Made by a program: the position numbers and the translations under genes. Positions 42,739 to 53,500 of a stretch of DNA of 64,000 nt are shown here, one piece after another. Position 1 is the first letter of the stretch. The number at the start of each line of letters is the position of its first letter. The notes beneath the pieces are model-generated. The model made no database searches, was not told where the DNA came from, and saw only the letters and a list, made by a program, of their open reading frames with translations. The stretch is from Symbiodinium natans (taxonomy: Eukaryota; Sar; Dinophyceae; Suessiales; Symbiodiniaceae): contig CAJNDS010002813.1 in the NCBI GenBank assembly GCA_905221605.1, positions 205,724 to 269,723 of the forward strand. The letters run 5' to 3'.

Positions 42739-43169
42739 ATGTGTACTACGTACTTGCACTTTAAAACGGATGTTTCACTTTTCCACGCTCCACGTGATTC
42801 TGGGCCTATGCCCTGGAAAGTGAAAAGCGGGGAGCAGAATAGGCCAGAAAAGGGTGGAAAGTGGATCTTGCATCTTGGTCTTGCATCTTGGGTCGAGGTA
42901 GGTCGCGGGAGGTTGGGGCGGGCTCTGGGGGGGGGGGGGTGGCGGCAGATATGCATAGATGTGCAATGTGCACAGACACACCTCAGACTCGACTTCGGGT
43001 CCAAAATCTTCCGATCTCCTTTCTCTTGGATCTTCAAATCTGTGGGATCTTCACTGACTACAGGATGTTTTTAGAAATTTTAGGATTGCATCAAGACACG
43101 ACTTCGGGCTTTGGACAACTGCAAACAAGTATGATACGCAGCATTTCAAACATCACGACACAGTCCTAA
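42739..43169 (+). CDS. Overlapping open frames, unresolved
   Basis: Frames 42739-43074 and 42861-43169 cross a G run at 42929-42941. The part DVSLFHAPRDSGPMPWKV is protein-like. No product assigned. Confidence 0.2.
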
Positions 43170-43217
43170 ATAGCAGCAGGTACGTCCAACTGGCCAAGCT
43201 GGATATCAGCACACATT

Positions 43218-43273
43218 CCTAAACCCTAAACCCTAAACCCTAAACCCTAAACCCTAAACCCTAAACCCTAAAG
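43218..43273 (-). repeat. Interstitial telomeric array (CCCTAAA)n
   Basis: Eight units. Confidence 0.95.
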
Positions 43274-43398
43274 CCTTTTTGTTAGATGCCCACTCCCCAA
43301 GTGTGGGGCATCCCCCCTGCAAAGAAAGAAGCATGAACGCAAATTGCGCCTGTGCAATCATGCATGAACTGCGTTGCCCTTGGACACAGGGTGTGACA

Positions 43399-43453
43399 CA
43401 CACTCACACACACACACGGAAGTACATATACATATATATATATACATATATAG
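43399..43453. repeat. CA/TA microsatellite
   Basis: (CA)n passing into (TA)n. Confidence 0.9.
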
Positions 43454-43692
43454 TTTTTCTTTTTTGTTTTAGTTTTTGAAATCTATTTGTGTGTTTATTT
43501 TTACGTACATGTCATTTGCATGTATTTGTATTTATCTCACACACTTCCAGACAACGTACGGGAGACGCATGCCCATGCTTTGTGGCACTGTGCTGCGCAG
43601 GCATCCCACCACACCATGACGGGCATTCTGAGGGCAGGCAGCGCAGGTGTTTGCGTTGTCGGACTTTCTTTTGGGGTCAGGTGCAATCCCTC

Positions 43693-43770
43693 AACCCGAA
43701 ACCCGAAACCCTAAGCCCTAAACCCTAAACCCGAAATGTTCTGCATCAGCTAGGTGGGTGGCAAAAAATA
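43693..43770. repeat. Degenerate telomeric array plus A-tailed element copy 4
   Basis: CCCGAAA/CCCTAAA units (43693-43735) followed by TCAGCTAGGTGGGTGGC and six A residues. Here the telomeric units lie upstream of the element rather than after its A tail. Confidence 0.7.
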
Positions 43771-43988
43771 CCAAAATGGAGCCAACGGAGCTCGACGATG
43801 CTTGGCACACATCCCAGTCGCAAGGAAGCATGCCCAAAGCGCGAAATGAGTAAAGGATTGCTTCGCCGAGGCATACTGGCTTACTCTTACTAGCACAGCT
43901 TACGCTTTCACGCTAAATGGATCTACAAAGCGTATCTGCAAAAATATAAATCATAAATCAAAGTAATACACAGGTATGTTGTTAGCAC

Positions 43989-44036
43989 ATATATATATAT
44001 ATATATATTTGTACATATATACATATATATATATGT
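43989..44036. repeat. AT microsatellite
   Basis: (TA)n with GTACATA interruptions. Confidence 0.95.
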
Positions 44037-44058
44037 ATGCGTGTAGTCCTCACTTTGT

Positions 44059-44250
44059 TTGCAGATAGTTCTAGCTGTGGACAGTCATACTCAGCTGCCA
44101 GCTGCATTCGACAAAGTTGGGGCAGTTGGTTTGTCTTGCATTGCACTTGACCCCCCGGGGAGATGTATGGGGACTCGTGACTTAAAAAATGAGCGGAGCT
44201 TTCATTCGAGCTTCAGCGGGGACGGAGTAGCACTTCGAGATTCCTTTTAG
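44059..44250 (+). CDS. Possible exon, unrecognised
   Basis: Protein-like frame to TAG (VLAVDSHTQLPAAFDKVGAV), which could start after the acceptor TTTGCAG at about 44064. No family. Confidence 0.3.
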   Translation: MQIVLAVDSHTQLPAAFDKVGAVGLSCIALDPPGRCMGTRDLKNERSFHSSFSGDGVALRDSF

Positions 44251-45179
44251 GGCTGAGGGTTCAGGGTTTACATCGAGTTCATTGTCCGCTATGGACTGAT
44301 TTGCGTCCTGCTGATGCCAGCGAAAGCTTGCTTTCCACCGGGGTTCGGGGTTTCTGCCCCCACAGCGATTCTGGCGATGACAGCCCGACAAAAGTTGGAC
44401 ATGTGGAGCCTTGTGCGGAATGAGGTGACACGTGCTTGAGAAGCTCTTGACATGGTACAGCGAGCCTTCAATGGTCAGTGCATCGTTTGTGCAGCGTCGG
44501 CCCATTTCGGCTTCAGGCCCGTCTGTCCCAATCCATCATTGCATGCAAGCACTTCGGCTCCCCCAGCAGACTGAGATCCTGCTCAGCATCGCATGTCTCA
44601 TCACAACTTCGAGCAGTACTGCTGATATCCCGCTTCTTCGCCAGGTAATCACGATCCAATTTGACTAGCGAAGATCATGACGCAGCCTTGCTACTCATGT
44701 AACCTGTAGCCCGAATCTAAGCTCCAGCCGCGGGCGATGTTGAGAATTATTTCGACGCCATGACGCAACAAGCTTAGGTTCTTGCTTCTTTCGTCAGGTG
44801 CGATGGAGCTTGGTGCCATCCTGGTCGCAAGGAAGCACATCCAGATGCCAAACCTGTCTGCCGCTCCGGATAAAACTGCTTCGCTGAGTCTTACAGGCTG
44901 GTTCTCACTAGCACCAAAATGTTATGCTTTCCAGGTTTGAGATACAAACAATCGTAGGTATTGTACAAGCACTACTGTGCTTAGTTGCATCCTTGAGCGC
45001 TCCAATGTGCCTGGTGTCGCGCGCCTGATTGTCTGTACAAAGTGCGCCAAGCCTCCGCTCAAATGAAGGCATCGTTTGTGCAGCGTCAGCTCATTTCGGC
45101 TTAATGCCAGTCGGTGTGATGGTCCATCTTGGAGTCCATCATCGCACGTAGTTTATTGCATATAAGAATCATTCGCCCC

Positions 45180-45456
45180 TACATGCCCCTAGCTTAAGTT
45201 TCGCAAGTTGACACCGCTTTGAGCTCTGCTCTGTCATCTTCGCCGCCGAAACACTGACTGACGCCGCTGCCGGCCGCAACCTCACGAGGGCTGAAACTTC
45301 GGAATTCAAGGATCCGGGTCTCGTGGCACTGACGAAGCAAGGACGTGCAAAGGGATTCGAAGGCTTGGGCTTGGACCTCAACTCCCTCCATCCCCGTTGC
45401 AGATGGTGCCACAGTATAGCTCAGACTTCTAAGTCACACACACATGACATGCTGTG
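45180..45456. other. Open on both strands, strand undecided
   Basis: A + strand frame ending TGA near 45456 and a minus-strand frame 45412-45194 (FESLCTSLLRQCHETRILEF) use the same codon register and are both protein-like. I cannot choose by eye. Confidence 0.3.
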
Positions 45457-45574
45457 TTCATGACTTGTTGGCAATAAATTGGGGATGTCGGTCAGTTGCC
45501 ATGCAGAAGTATTGTGTACATGAGGCAACCCATAGTAGGATCCCCAGTCAAAGAGCCCGTCGACCCCCATCCAG

Positions 45575-45845
45575 GCTGGCAAAGACCGCCATCATGCCTG
45601 GGGCCATGTCACCTGCCGGCATCCTCTTGATGGAGGACCTCCCCCACCGCGTGGATGTGCGATAGAACTTTTTGTTAGGGGGAGCGGGGTTGGGGTGAGT
45701 GGTTTCGGAGTTGGGGCTCGCTTCCCCTAAACCACATCCTCCCGACTTTCAGGACACCCTCAAGAAGATGATCTACAAGGATGGTCACTTGAATGGACAG
45801 ACCCCCTCCAGCGCACGTGGTAGTGCGACCTCGCCGGTCTTGTGA
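45575..45845 (+). CDS. Two 3' exons of an unrecognised gene
   Basis: Exon 45575-45656 starts after AG|G and ends at a GTGCGA donor; exon 45753-45845 follows AG|G in phase 0 and ends TGA. The join reads GILLMEDLPHRVD|DTLKKM and then IYKDGHLNGQTPSSARG. Consistent splice signals and composition support it. No known family, and the 5' exons are not found. Confidence 0.45.
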
Positions 45846-46266
45846 CTCTCCTAGGCCCAGCGTTTCAAAGTCTATCGCACAGTTGACTCTGCTGGTCGGC
45901 TTTGAATGTTGATTGCCGCACTCTGCCGTGGGTTGCCATTACGCCTTACGCTCATGTGGCTCTTGTTGGCGTGGTAGCCCGTGACTCTCACCAAGAAACA
46001 GCAGATTCATAGGGCACGCCACTTCTCGAAATAGCGTGGCAATGCCTCCGTCAAAGCATGATCTGAGGCTCCAGAAGTCTGCGTCGGGACAAAGAGCGGG
46101 GACTACTCCCGCGCGGATCGCACTCGTGCATGCCATAGCAGCCATGGCAGCCGCGGGTCGAATGCCCTCCATTTCTAGGACTAGGAGTCGCTAGGACGTA
46201 GGGTTTTGGCCCAGGTGTTTCGGCGACTTCCCTCCCGACCTGCTTCCAGAGAGGACCAGCAATGCC

Positions 46267-46640
46267 ATGCTGTCCACGAAATCTTCCCTAGCAATTGAGA
46301 ACCCCGGTTGTCATCCGGGCTTGCCTGAGTTTCCGAAAGCCAGCCGGAACCCTGTCATAAGTTACCCGACTGCTTCCGGCATTTCAACACCTGAAAAACT
46401 CCCTTGGAAAACCCTTCGTGGCCAGGCCCCTGAGGAGATGCCAGAGTGCTCCACGTGTGTGGGGGCCGAGCTTTTTCTCGCGAAGCCTACAAATTCCTCG
46501 GGTTCTCAGGGCAGGTGGCAACAAAACTAACCCGGATGCTGTTGCGATTATGTCATGCCCGTAGGTTCGTCAACCTCCGCATCTCGTCCCGCGAAGACCG
46601 CGCAATGTTGAGAACAAAGCGTTGTGTACACAGCTTATAA
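46267..46640 (+). CDS. Overlapping open frames, unrecognised
   Basis: An ATG-started 87-codon frame (46267-46530) and a second frame to TAA at 46638-46640 (REAYKFLGFSGQVATKLTRM) overlap, so one splice inside is likely. No domain. Confidence 0.35.
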
Positions 46641-46750
46641 CAGCTGCTAGGCACTGCAGAGACTTCAGAGACCTTGGCGGCACGTGCGTACCTGGAATGT
46701 GTGAATTGCGATCCGCTTGGCTTTGTACCGGGGTTGGGCCTTTGCTTAGG

Positions 46751-46816
46751 GGTTTAGGGTTTAGGGTTTAGGGTTTAGGGTTTAGGGTTTAGGGTTTAGG
46801 GTTTAGGGTTTAGGGC
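46751..46816 (+). repeat. Interstitial telomeric array (TTTAGGG)n
   Basis: About nine units. Confidence 0.97.
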
Positions 46817-46919
46817 TGCGAATCGCGAGTCGACGTGCAGCCCAAGGTGCGACCACCGCCAAGCTTCGAGATGACACAGGCGAGGGAGACTACGACTGCA
46901 AGTGCCACTACGACGATTT

Positions 46920-47018
46920 TTACTTCTTCTACTACTCTTGCTGCTGCTACTACTTTTGCTGCTTTTGCTACTGCTACTGCTGCTGCTGCTGCTACTGCTG
47001 CTGCTACTGCTACTTACC
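46920..47018 (+). repeat. Trinucleotide TAC/TGC tract
   Basis: Imperfect (CTACTG)n and (GCTGCT)n. The 65-codon open frame over it is low complexity. Confidence 0.9.
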
Positions 47019-47505
47019 TGGGTGGATCCTAAGTAATCTTCAATCCTTAGGGGGTTTGCGGATTAGGCGGTTGGCGGATGAGAACATTACGGATTACAAC
47101 GGTTTGCGATTAGACGCTTCATTAGTCGGCTACTACCAGTTAGCAGTGTTTGCGGTCTGTGCTTGGTTGCTTCTGTGCTGGCAAGGCCGCAAAAATTAGT
47201 GCGACGGAAACGACGGAAAACAATGAAATTAAGAAAATTAGCGACGCAACGACGGAAAAATAACGGGAAATAAGCCTGACAACCCCGAACCCTAAACCCT
47301 CCGCTGCTCACCGGCGTGCACTTCGTCGTCTTCATCGTTTTTTTTGGCGACGAGGCACCTTTGGGTGGGAGGGGTTAACCCTAAACTCTAACCCCCAAAC
47401 TCCAAACCGCGGTTGACTTGTAAAGGCTTAACCCACTGCCCTGAACTGAACTGACCTGTTCACAAGCAATGCCCAATGATTAGGAGGTGCACTTTAAAAG
47501 GAAAC
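47019..47505. other. No gene; recurring GGATTA motifs
   Basis: GCGGATTAG, ACGGATTA and TGCGATTA variants recur here and again at 48655-48750, bracketing the satellite. Confidence 0.5.
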
Positions 47506-47575
47506 TTTGATCCAGTGGCATAGCGGTTGGGCTCTGACCCATCAGCCCTGAGCTCGAATCCCCAAAGGAGCTTTT
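47506..47575 (+). other. tRNA-like sequence with A and B boxes
   Basis: TGGCATAGCGGTTGG (47516-47530) fits the RNA polymerase III A box and GAGCTCGAATCCCC (47550-47563) the B box, 34 bp apart as in a tRNA. Between them GGGCT/AGCCC can pair. The apparent anticodon loop is too long and no 7-bp acceptor stem is evident, so I read it as a tRNA relic or SINE head rather than a working tRNA. Confidence 0.35.
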
Positions 47576-47616
47576 TGGAATCTTGATTGGGAGGGTCAAG
47601 GGGAGGGTTCCAGGTC

Positions 47617-48560
47617 GAAGCCGAAAAAAGGTGCCTTTTACCTAGCCCGCAGCGAAAAGGCCAGCGAAAAGGTACCTTTTTTGGAGTCTTTGGCTCTGCC
47701 GAAGCCGAAAAAAGGTACCTTTTCGCTCGCCCGCAGCGAAACGGTACCTTTTTTGGAGTCTTTGGCTCTGCTGAAGCCGAAAAAAGGTACCTTTCGCTCG
47801 CCCGCAACGAAAAGGTACCGTTTTTGGAGTCTTTGTGACAAGCTTTGTGAAGCCGAAAAAAGGTACATTTTCGCCCGCCCGCAACGAAAAGTGAACCCGA
47901 AAAAAGGTACCTTTTTGGCTCGCCCGCAACGAAAAGGCATTCTTTGGCTCTGCTGAAGCCGAAAAAAGGTACCTTTCGCTCGCCCGCAACGAAAAGGTAC
48001 CTTTTTTCGAGTCTTTGGCTCTGCTGAAGCCGAAAAAAGGTACCTTTTCGCTCGCGCAGCGAAAAGGTACCTTTTTTGGAGTCTTTGGCTCTGCTGAAGC
48101 CGAAAAAAGGCACCTTTTCGTTCGCCCGCAGCGAAAGGCACCTTTTTTGGAGTCTTTGGGCTCTGCTGAAGCCGAAAAAAGGTACTTTTCGCTCGCCCGC
48201 AACGAAAAGGCACCTTTTTTCGAGTCTTTGGCTCTGCTGAAGCCGAAAAAAGGTACCTTTTCGCTCGCGCAGCGAAAAGGTACCTTTTTTGGAGTCTTTG
48301 GCTCTGCTGAAGCCGAAAAAAGGCACCTTTTCGTTCGCCCGCAGCGAAAGGCACCTTTTTTGGAGTCTTTGGGCTCTGCTGAAGCCGAAAAAAGGTATCT
48401 TTCGCTCGCCCGCAGGGAAAGGCACCTTTTTTGGAGTCTTTGGCTCTGCTGAAGCCGAAAAAAGGTACCTGTCGCTCGCCCGCAACGAAAAGGTACCTTT
48501 TTTGGAGTCTTTGGCTCTGCTGAAGCCGAAAAAAGGTTCCTTTTCGCCCGCCCGCAACCC
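47617..48560. repeat. 72-bp palindrome-bearing satellite
   Basis: About thirteen units of roughly 72 bp, beginning GAAGCCGAAAAAAGGTACC. Each unit holds two AAAAGGTACCTTTT palindromes and the string GGAGTCTTTGGCTCTGCT. The period is a multiple of three and lacks stops, so three minus-strand frames of 324-365 codons and several + strand frames stay open; I do not regard them as genes. Confidence 0.95.
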
Positions 48561-48778
48561 GCCCCCGCCCCCCCTCTGCTAGTAGTGATTTTAGGGCCTT
48601 CCCAGCACAGCAGCAAGCAAAATGGCTACTAACCACATGCCCTGAGATAGAGAAACGGATAGCGGATTAGGACTGGTTCCAGGCAACGGATTACGGATTA
48701 GGACACATTGACCCACCAACGCGGATTAGGCCGATAACAGATTGCGATTAACCCTTTTTTCTTATGATCCACCCAGCT

Positions 48779-49550
<772 letters not shown>

Positions 49551-49699
49551 ATTAGGGTTTAGGGTTTGGGGTTTGGGTTTAGGGTTTAGGGTTTAGGGTT
49601 TAGGGTTTAGGGTTTAGGGTTTAGGGTTTAGGGTTTAGGGTTTAGGGTTTAGGGTTTAGGGTTTAGGGTTTAGGGTTTAGGGTTTAGGGTTTAGGGTTG
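49551..49699 (+). repeat. Longest interstitial telomeric array (TTTAGGG)n
   Basis: About twenty-one units, two with TTTGGGG or TTTGGG. Confidence 0.98.
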
Positions 49700-49944
49700 A
49701 GTTTGTTTACAATAAACTGCAATGTGCCCTAGGCTCGGCCCAAGTCGGCCGGAGCCCTGGCCGATAGCTCAGGGGGCCCCCCGGATCGCATGATCCGGGA
49801 CAGGTTCCGCAGCTTGAGGGTGTTAGCAAGAATCGTGCAGCATACCATGGCAAAACATGCCTGGATGCAACGTCGGGTTGCAGAGAGTCGGACAACGCGG
49901 AGACTTGAAATGTGGCCACGCCATGCCATGCCCTGACCTAGGGA

Positions 49945-50429
49945 GTGACTGGAACTCGGGCGAAGCTTCAGCAGCCTGGCGCTCAGCATCTGTTTCTGCA
50001 CGACATGGTCGTGGCGCATCTGCTGTTGGAGGCTTACTGGCAACCAGGGCATGCGGAGGCCACACTCTGCCACCACACTGCCAGCCCCCCAGCAGAGCAT
50101 AGTAGGCATAGCGGAGCCACAGAATGCCACCTAGCGTGCATGGACGTGCATGGACGTGCATGGCCATGGCGCGTCGTGCTCAGCGGAAGTTCACCGGAGC
50201 ACTCCATGTTCCACCCCTGTCGGTTCGGCAGTTGGCTCTCTACTACTTGTTCTGCTGCTTCTGCCCTCCGTGTGCTTGCTTTGCAATGGCTGGTCGCTCT
50301 GATGGCATTCTGACGCTTGCCCTGGGCCACAACAGGAGACGCATGATCGAGGCCGCTGCAAGAGCAGTGCAGCAGTCGAATTGTGACCAACAACTCCAAA
50401 GAGCCGTTCAGTCCAGGAAAACAGCTTAA
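49945..50429 (+). CDS. Overlapping open frames, unrecognised
   Basis: Frames at 49945-50313 (HDMVVAHLLLEAYWQPGHAE) and 50124-50429 (MIEAAARAVQQSNCDQQLQR, ending TAA) overlap. A splice between them is possible. They include three copies of GTGCATGGAC at 50138-50165. No family. Confidence 0.3.
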
Positions 50430-50524
50430 AGCGCGGCTTCGGCTCAAGGGAGGTGAAACATGAACATGAGCACACCGACACCCTTCACGGTCAAGAGCGC
50501 AGCGATTTTCGTTAGTTGCTAGGT

Positions 50525-50536
50525 ATTTCTTTGCAG
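50525..50536 (+). promoter_or_regulatory. Candidate spliced-leader acceptor
   Basis: ATTTCTTTGCAG lies 36 bp before the ATG of the coiled-coil gene. In dinoflagellates the 5' end of an mRNA is made by trans-splicing of a 22-nt leader at an AG. The position fits, but this is inference. Confidence 0.3.
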
Positions 50537-50572
50537 CAAACCTGAATCAAGGCGTCAACCCAATCTCCCACC

Positions 50573-53500
50573 ATGGCGGCTGCCACCATGGAAGGGAGTG
50601 AGGAGGGCTTCAGAGGCCACAAGTTGCTGAATGAGGCTATCCAGCGCCATGGGGGATTCGCATGGCAGCCAAAGCGGCACAAGTCTGCTCACGTCCAGGG
50701 CTCCGCTGGAGGCCCCAAAAGTGGAGGCAACGACACGCTGCGGGCCGGCCGGCCACGGGCGCGGCAGAATAGGCGTCACAGCAACACTGTCAGGACCGTT
50801 GCTGACCTAATGCGAAGCTGGAGCAGCTACAAGTGCCACAGGGCTGAGGACAGCGAACCCAACAGGGATGAACAACGCCTACTGCATCAGTCTGGAAAGG
50901 AGGGCGGGGACTTTGCCCTACACAGCAAGGTCCTGTCAGGGTTGGGGGCCTTGGGGGAGCGCCTGCACGACGAGCTGGACCTAACCTTCAAGGAGACCCG
51001 GCAAGTGGATCAGTACGACTGGGACTTTGCTGACACCGTCCGCGACTCCGAGTTGCTTCAGGCCGGCGTCCGCATGGGCGAAGAGGTGGCCATATCCTTG
51101 GAGATGCAGGGCACAGTTCGCACTCAATATGGGAAGGCGCATTCCGTCCTACTACGGGCGCCGTGGGCTTTTGCACTGCGGCCCAAGAATGCCCTTCTGC
51201 CGGAGCTGCACTCTTCCTCTGCAACACCAAGGGGTTCTACTAGACCCACCACACCTGCAACACCTGTGCCAGCCCTTCTGGATGGGCGCAGGTCCCCGGA
51301 GACCAGCATAGGGGCAGCTTCCCGTTGGAGCGATGGTGAGCGGAAGGCACCGCCGCCACGAATGATGGGCGACAATTGTCAAGTAGTGAGCATTTGCCTG
51401 CAAGAGCGTGTGCCTGAGACCTTGCTCCTCCAGCGACTGCATGCGAGTTGCTCAGCTGATAGCTCCGAGACACAGGGCGGGTGCTCTCCGAATACTTCAA
51501 AGCCGAAGCTGCAAGCCTCCGAGTGGTTGCGTTCCGTGAATGATAGCTGCGCACATCTCGAGGCCATGTTCAGCACAAAGCTTGATCAGCACAGCCAGGT
51601 CTGTTCGGAAGAGGTGCAGGAAATCGAGGCCTCACAGGCAGGTGAGGAGGACGCGCTGGAGGCACCCACACGAAGCGTGCCTCCCAACTGCAGAATGGAG
51701 GATTACCTCCGGGACCTTCGACACGTCATTCGCTTGATCAGCCCCGGACTGCCAACAGCTGCAAGGCTGCTTGAGGGCGTGGTCAAGGGCGCCGTGATGG
51801 CTTTCGATGCCGAGCTTCACGTGGCACACCTGGAGCTGGCGAAGCGCAAGGCCAGATTGGGCTCCTTGGCGGAAGCGCGTTCGGAGATCGACCAGCTGAG
51901 GACTGAGCTGGCAACCCTGCAGCAGCAAAACAGGGAGCTGAAGAAGCAGCTGAACATGGCGGACGAGATAAAGCAGGCGGAGATTCGCACGTACCAAGAG
52001 AAGGTCGACAAGCTGAAGGATGAGCTCGGTCGGCTTCACCCCGATGACGGCTCCTTGGAAGGCGTTGCCCACATCATGGATAAATGTGCCAACCTGCTCC
52101 TGGACCTGGAGGAGGAGTCAGCTGTGCAGACAAAGATCCTGCAAGACATGGGTGAGTACACCGCGCACATTGTCCAAGAAACCGATGACCTGGACCCCTC
52201 GAAGATTCAACTCCACCGGCCCGGCCGAGTCATCGAGCTGCCAAATGGTGAGCTTCAGCTTCGGCCCTATTCCGTGGCCGAGCAGTCGACTCAAGTTATC
52301 GAGACCGACTTGCTGAAGGTGGATCCTGAGCTGCCGGTGAAGTACCGGCCACCCGGACTGCGGAGCATCTTGGCGAACTTCCAAGGTCGGGAAGTGAGGA
52401 AGATGACGGTGAAGGAGCTTGAGTCCGAAATCGACAGGCTCTACACCGCCAAGGCGTCTGCGGACGCAGAGGCCGATGCAGCGCACCTCCCTCGCTCCGA
52501 GCTGCCGGCCTTCATTGTGGAGCACTACTTGGAGCAGTTAGGCACCGTCACAGCTGCACAGGAGAAGCTGTGTGGCATCATGGCTTGCATCCGGAGCCTG
52601 GAGCGGACGGCCCACTTAGCGCCTCCATCTCTGAAGGTACAGCTCTTCGCACGATTTCTACAATATTGCACTTGCAATCAGGCACTTCCCCTTCCGGTGC
52701 TCGATGTCGCACTTCGGGCAAAGCGCCTTGCGAATGCTTCGGGTGGCCGGCAGAAGACTGATACCTCATCCATGACCATCAACAAGCTAGCAAACATGGC
52801 GCCCAGTCCCCGTGGCGGTCGTATTGGACATAGCGCGGCCAGAGGTGAGGAGTCGGAAGTGCACCTATCCATCCCGAACGCTTGGGATTCCGCCACGAAG
52901 GCCTTGCCTTTCGGCGGCACGGTCATTTCGAGAAGAGAGCTCTTCATGTCCTTGATGAAGTTTGCAACTTTCCCCGAAGATGTGCGGCACCCGCAGGCGG
53001 ACATGAATGATTTCTTCTTCTTACTCCTGATTCTCCACGATCGGCTCCGCCGAGAGGCCGCGCCGAAGCTGCGCATGCTGATCGCAAAAGTTGAGAATCG
53101 CGGCACCGTCACCTGTGATGAGTTCCGTGATGCGCTGAGAGATGCTCAGATCTTGGGCATCGATGACGCCATTTGGAGGTCGAAGCTTTGCCCTCCAGCT
53201 GCCCTTGGCAACCAGGCCTCTCTCTCTGAAGGATTGGTCTTGGAGTTCCTGGGAGGCGGCTCGCAGAGCAAGTTGATCAAGGGTTACGTCACCGAGTCTC
53301 AGCTGCTTTGGGCTACGGTCGAGGCGGTGGCCGCAGAGTTGCACGACCGGGTGGAAGCTCTTCGCAAGATAAATCGCACTCAGAAGATCGACGACAAGAA
53401 TCACGACGAGCGGATCTGCCGACTGAATTACGGGGACTTCAAAAGCCTGATCCAGTCGTCCGACCCAAGCATCTCCAACTCAGCGATTCGATCCCTCTTC

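Larger units (their letters stand above)
43795..45165 (+). repeat. Diverged internal duplications
   Basis: A segment with GTCGCAAGGAAGCA occurs at about 43817 and 44824, followed in both by related sequence ending near ACTAGCAC. A second segment, GCATCGTTTGTGCAGCGTC, occurs at 44479 and 45070 with about 50 bp of similarity. The two pairs have different spacings (1,007 and 591 bp), so this is a dispersed family rather than one duplication. Confidence 0.75.

Noticed and set aside
47460-48636. Minus-strand frames of 324-365 codons over the 72-bp satellite
   Set aside because: Open in all three minus-strand frames and several + strand frames, as expected for a stop-free satellite with period divisible by three.
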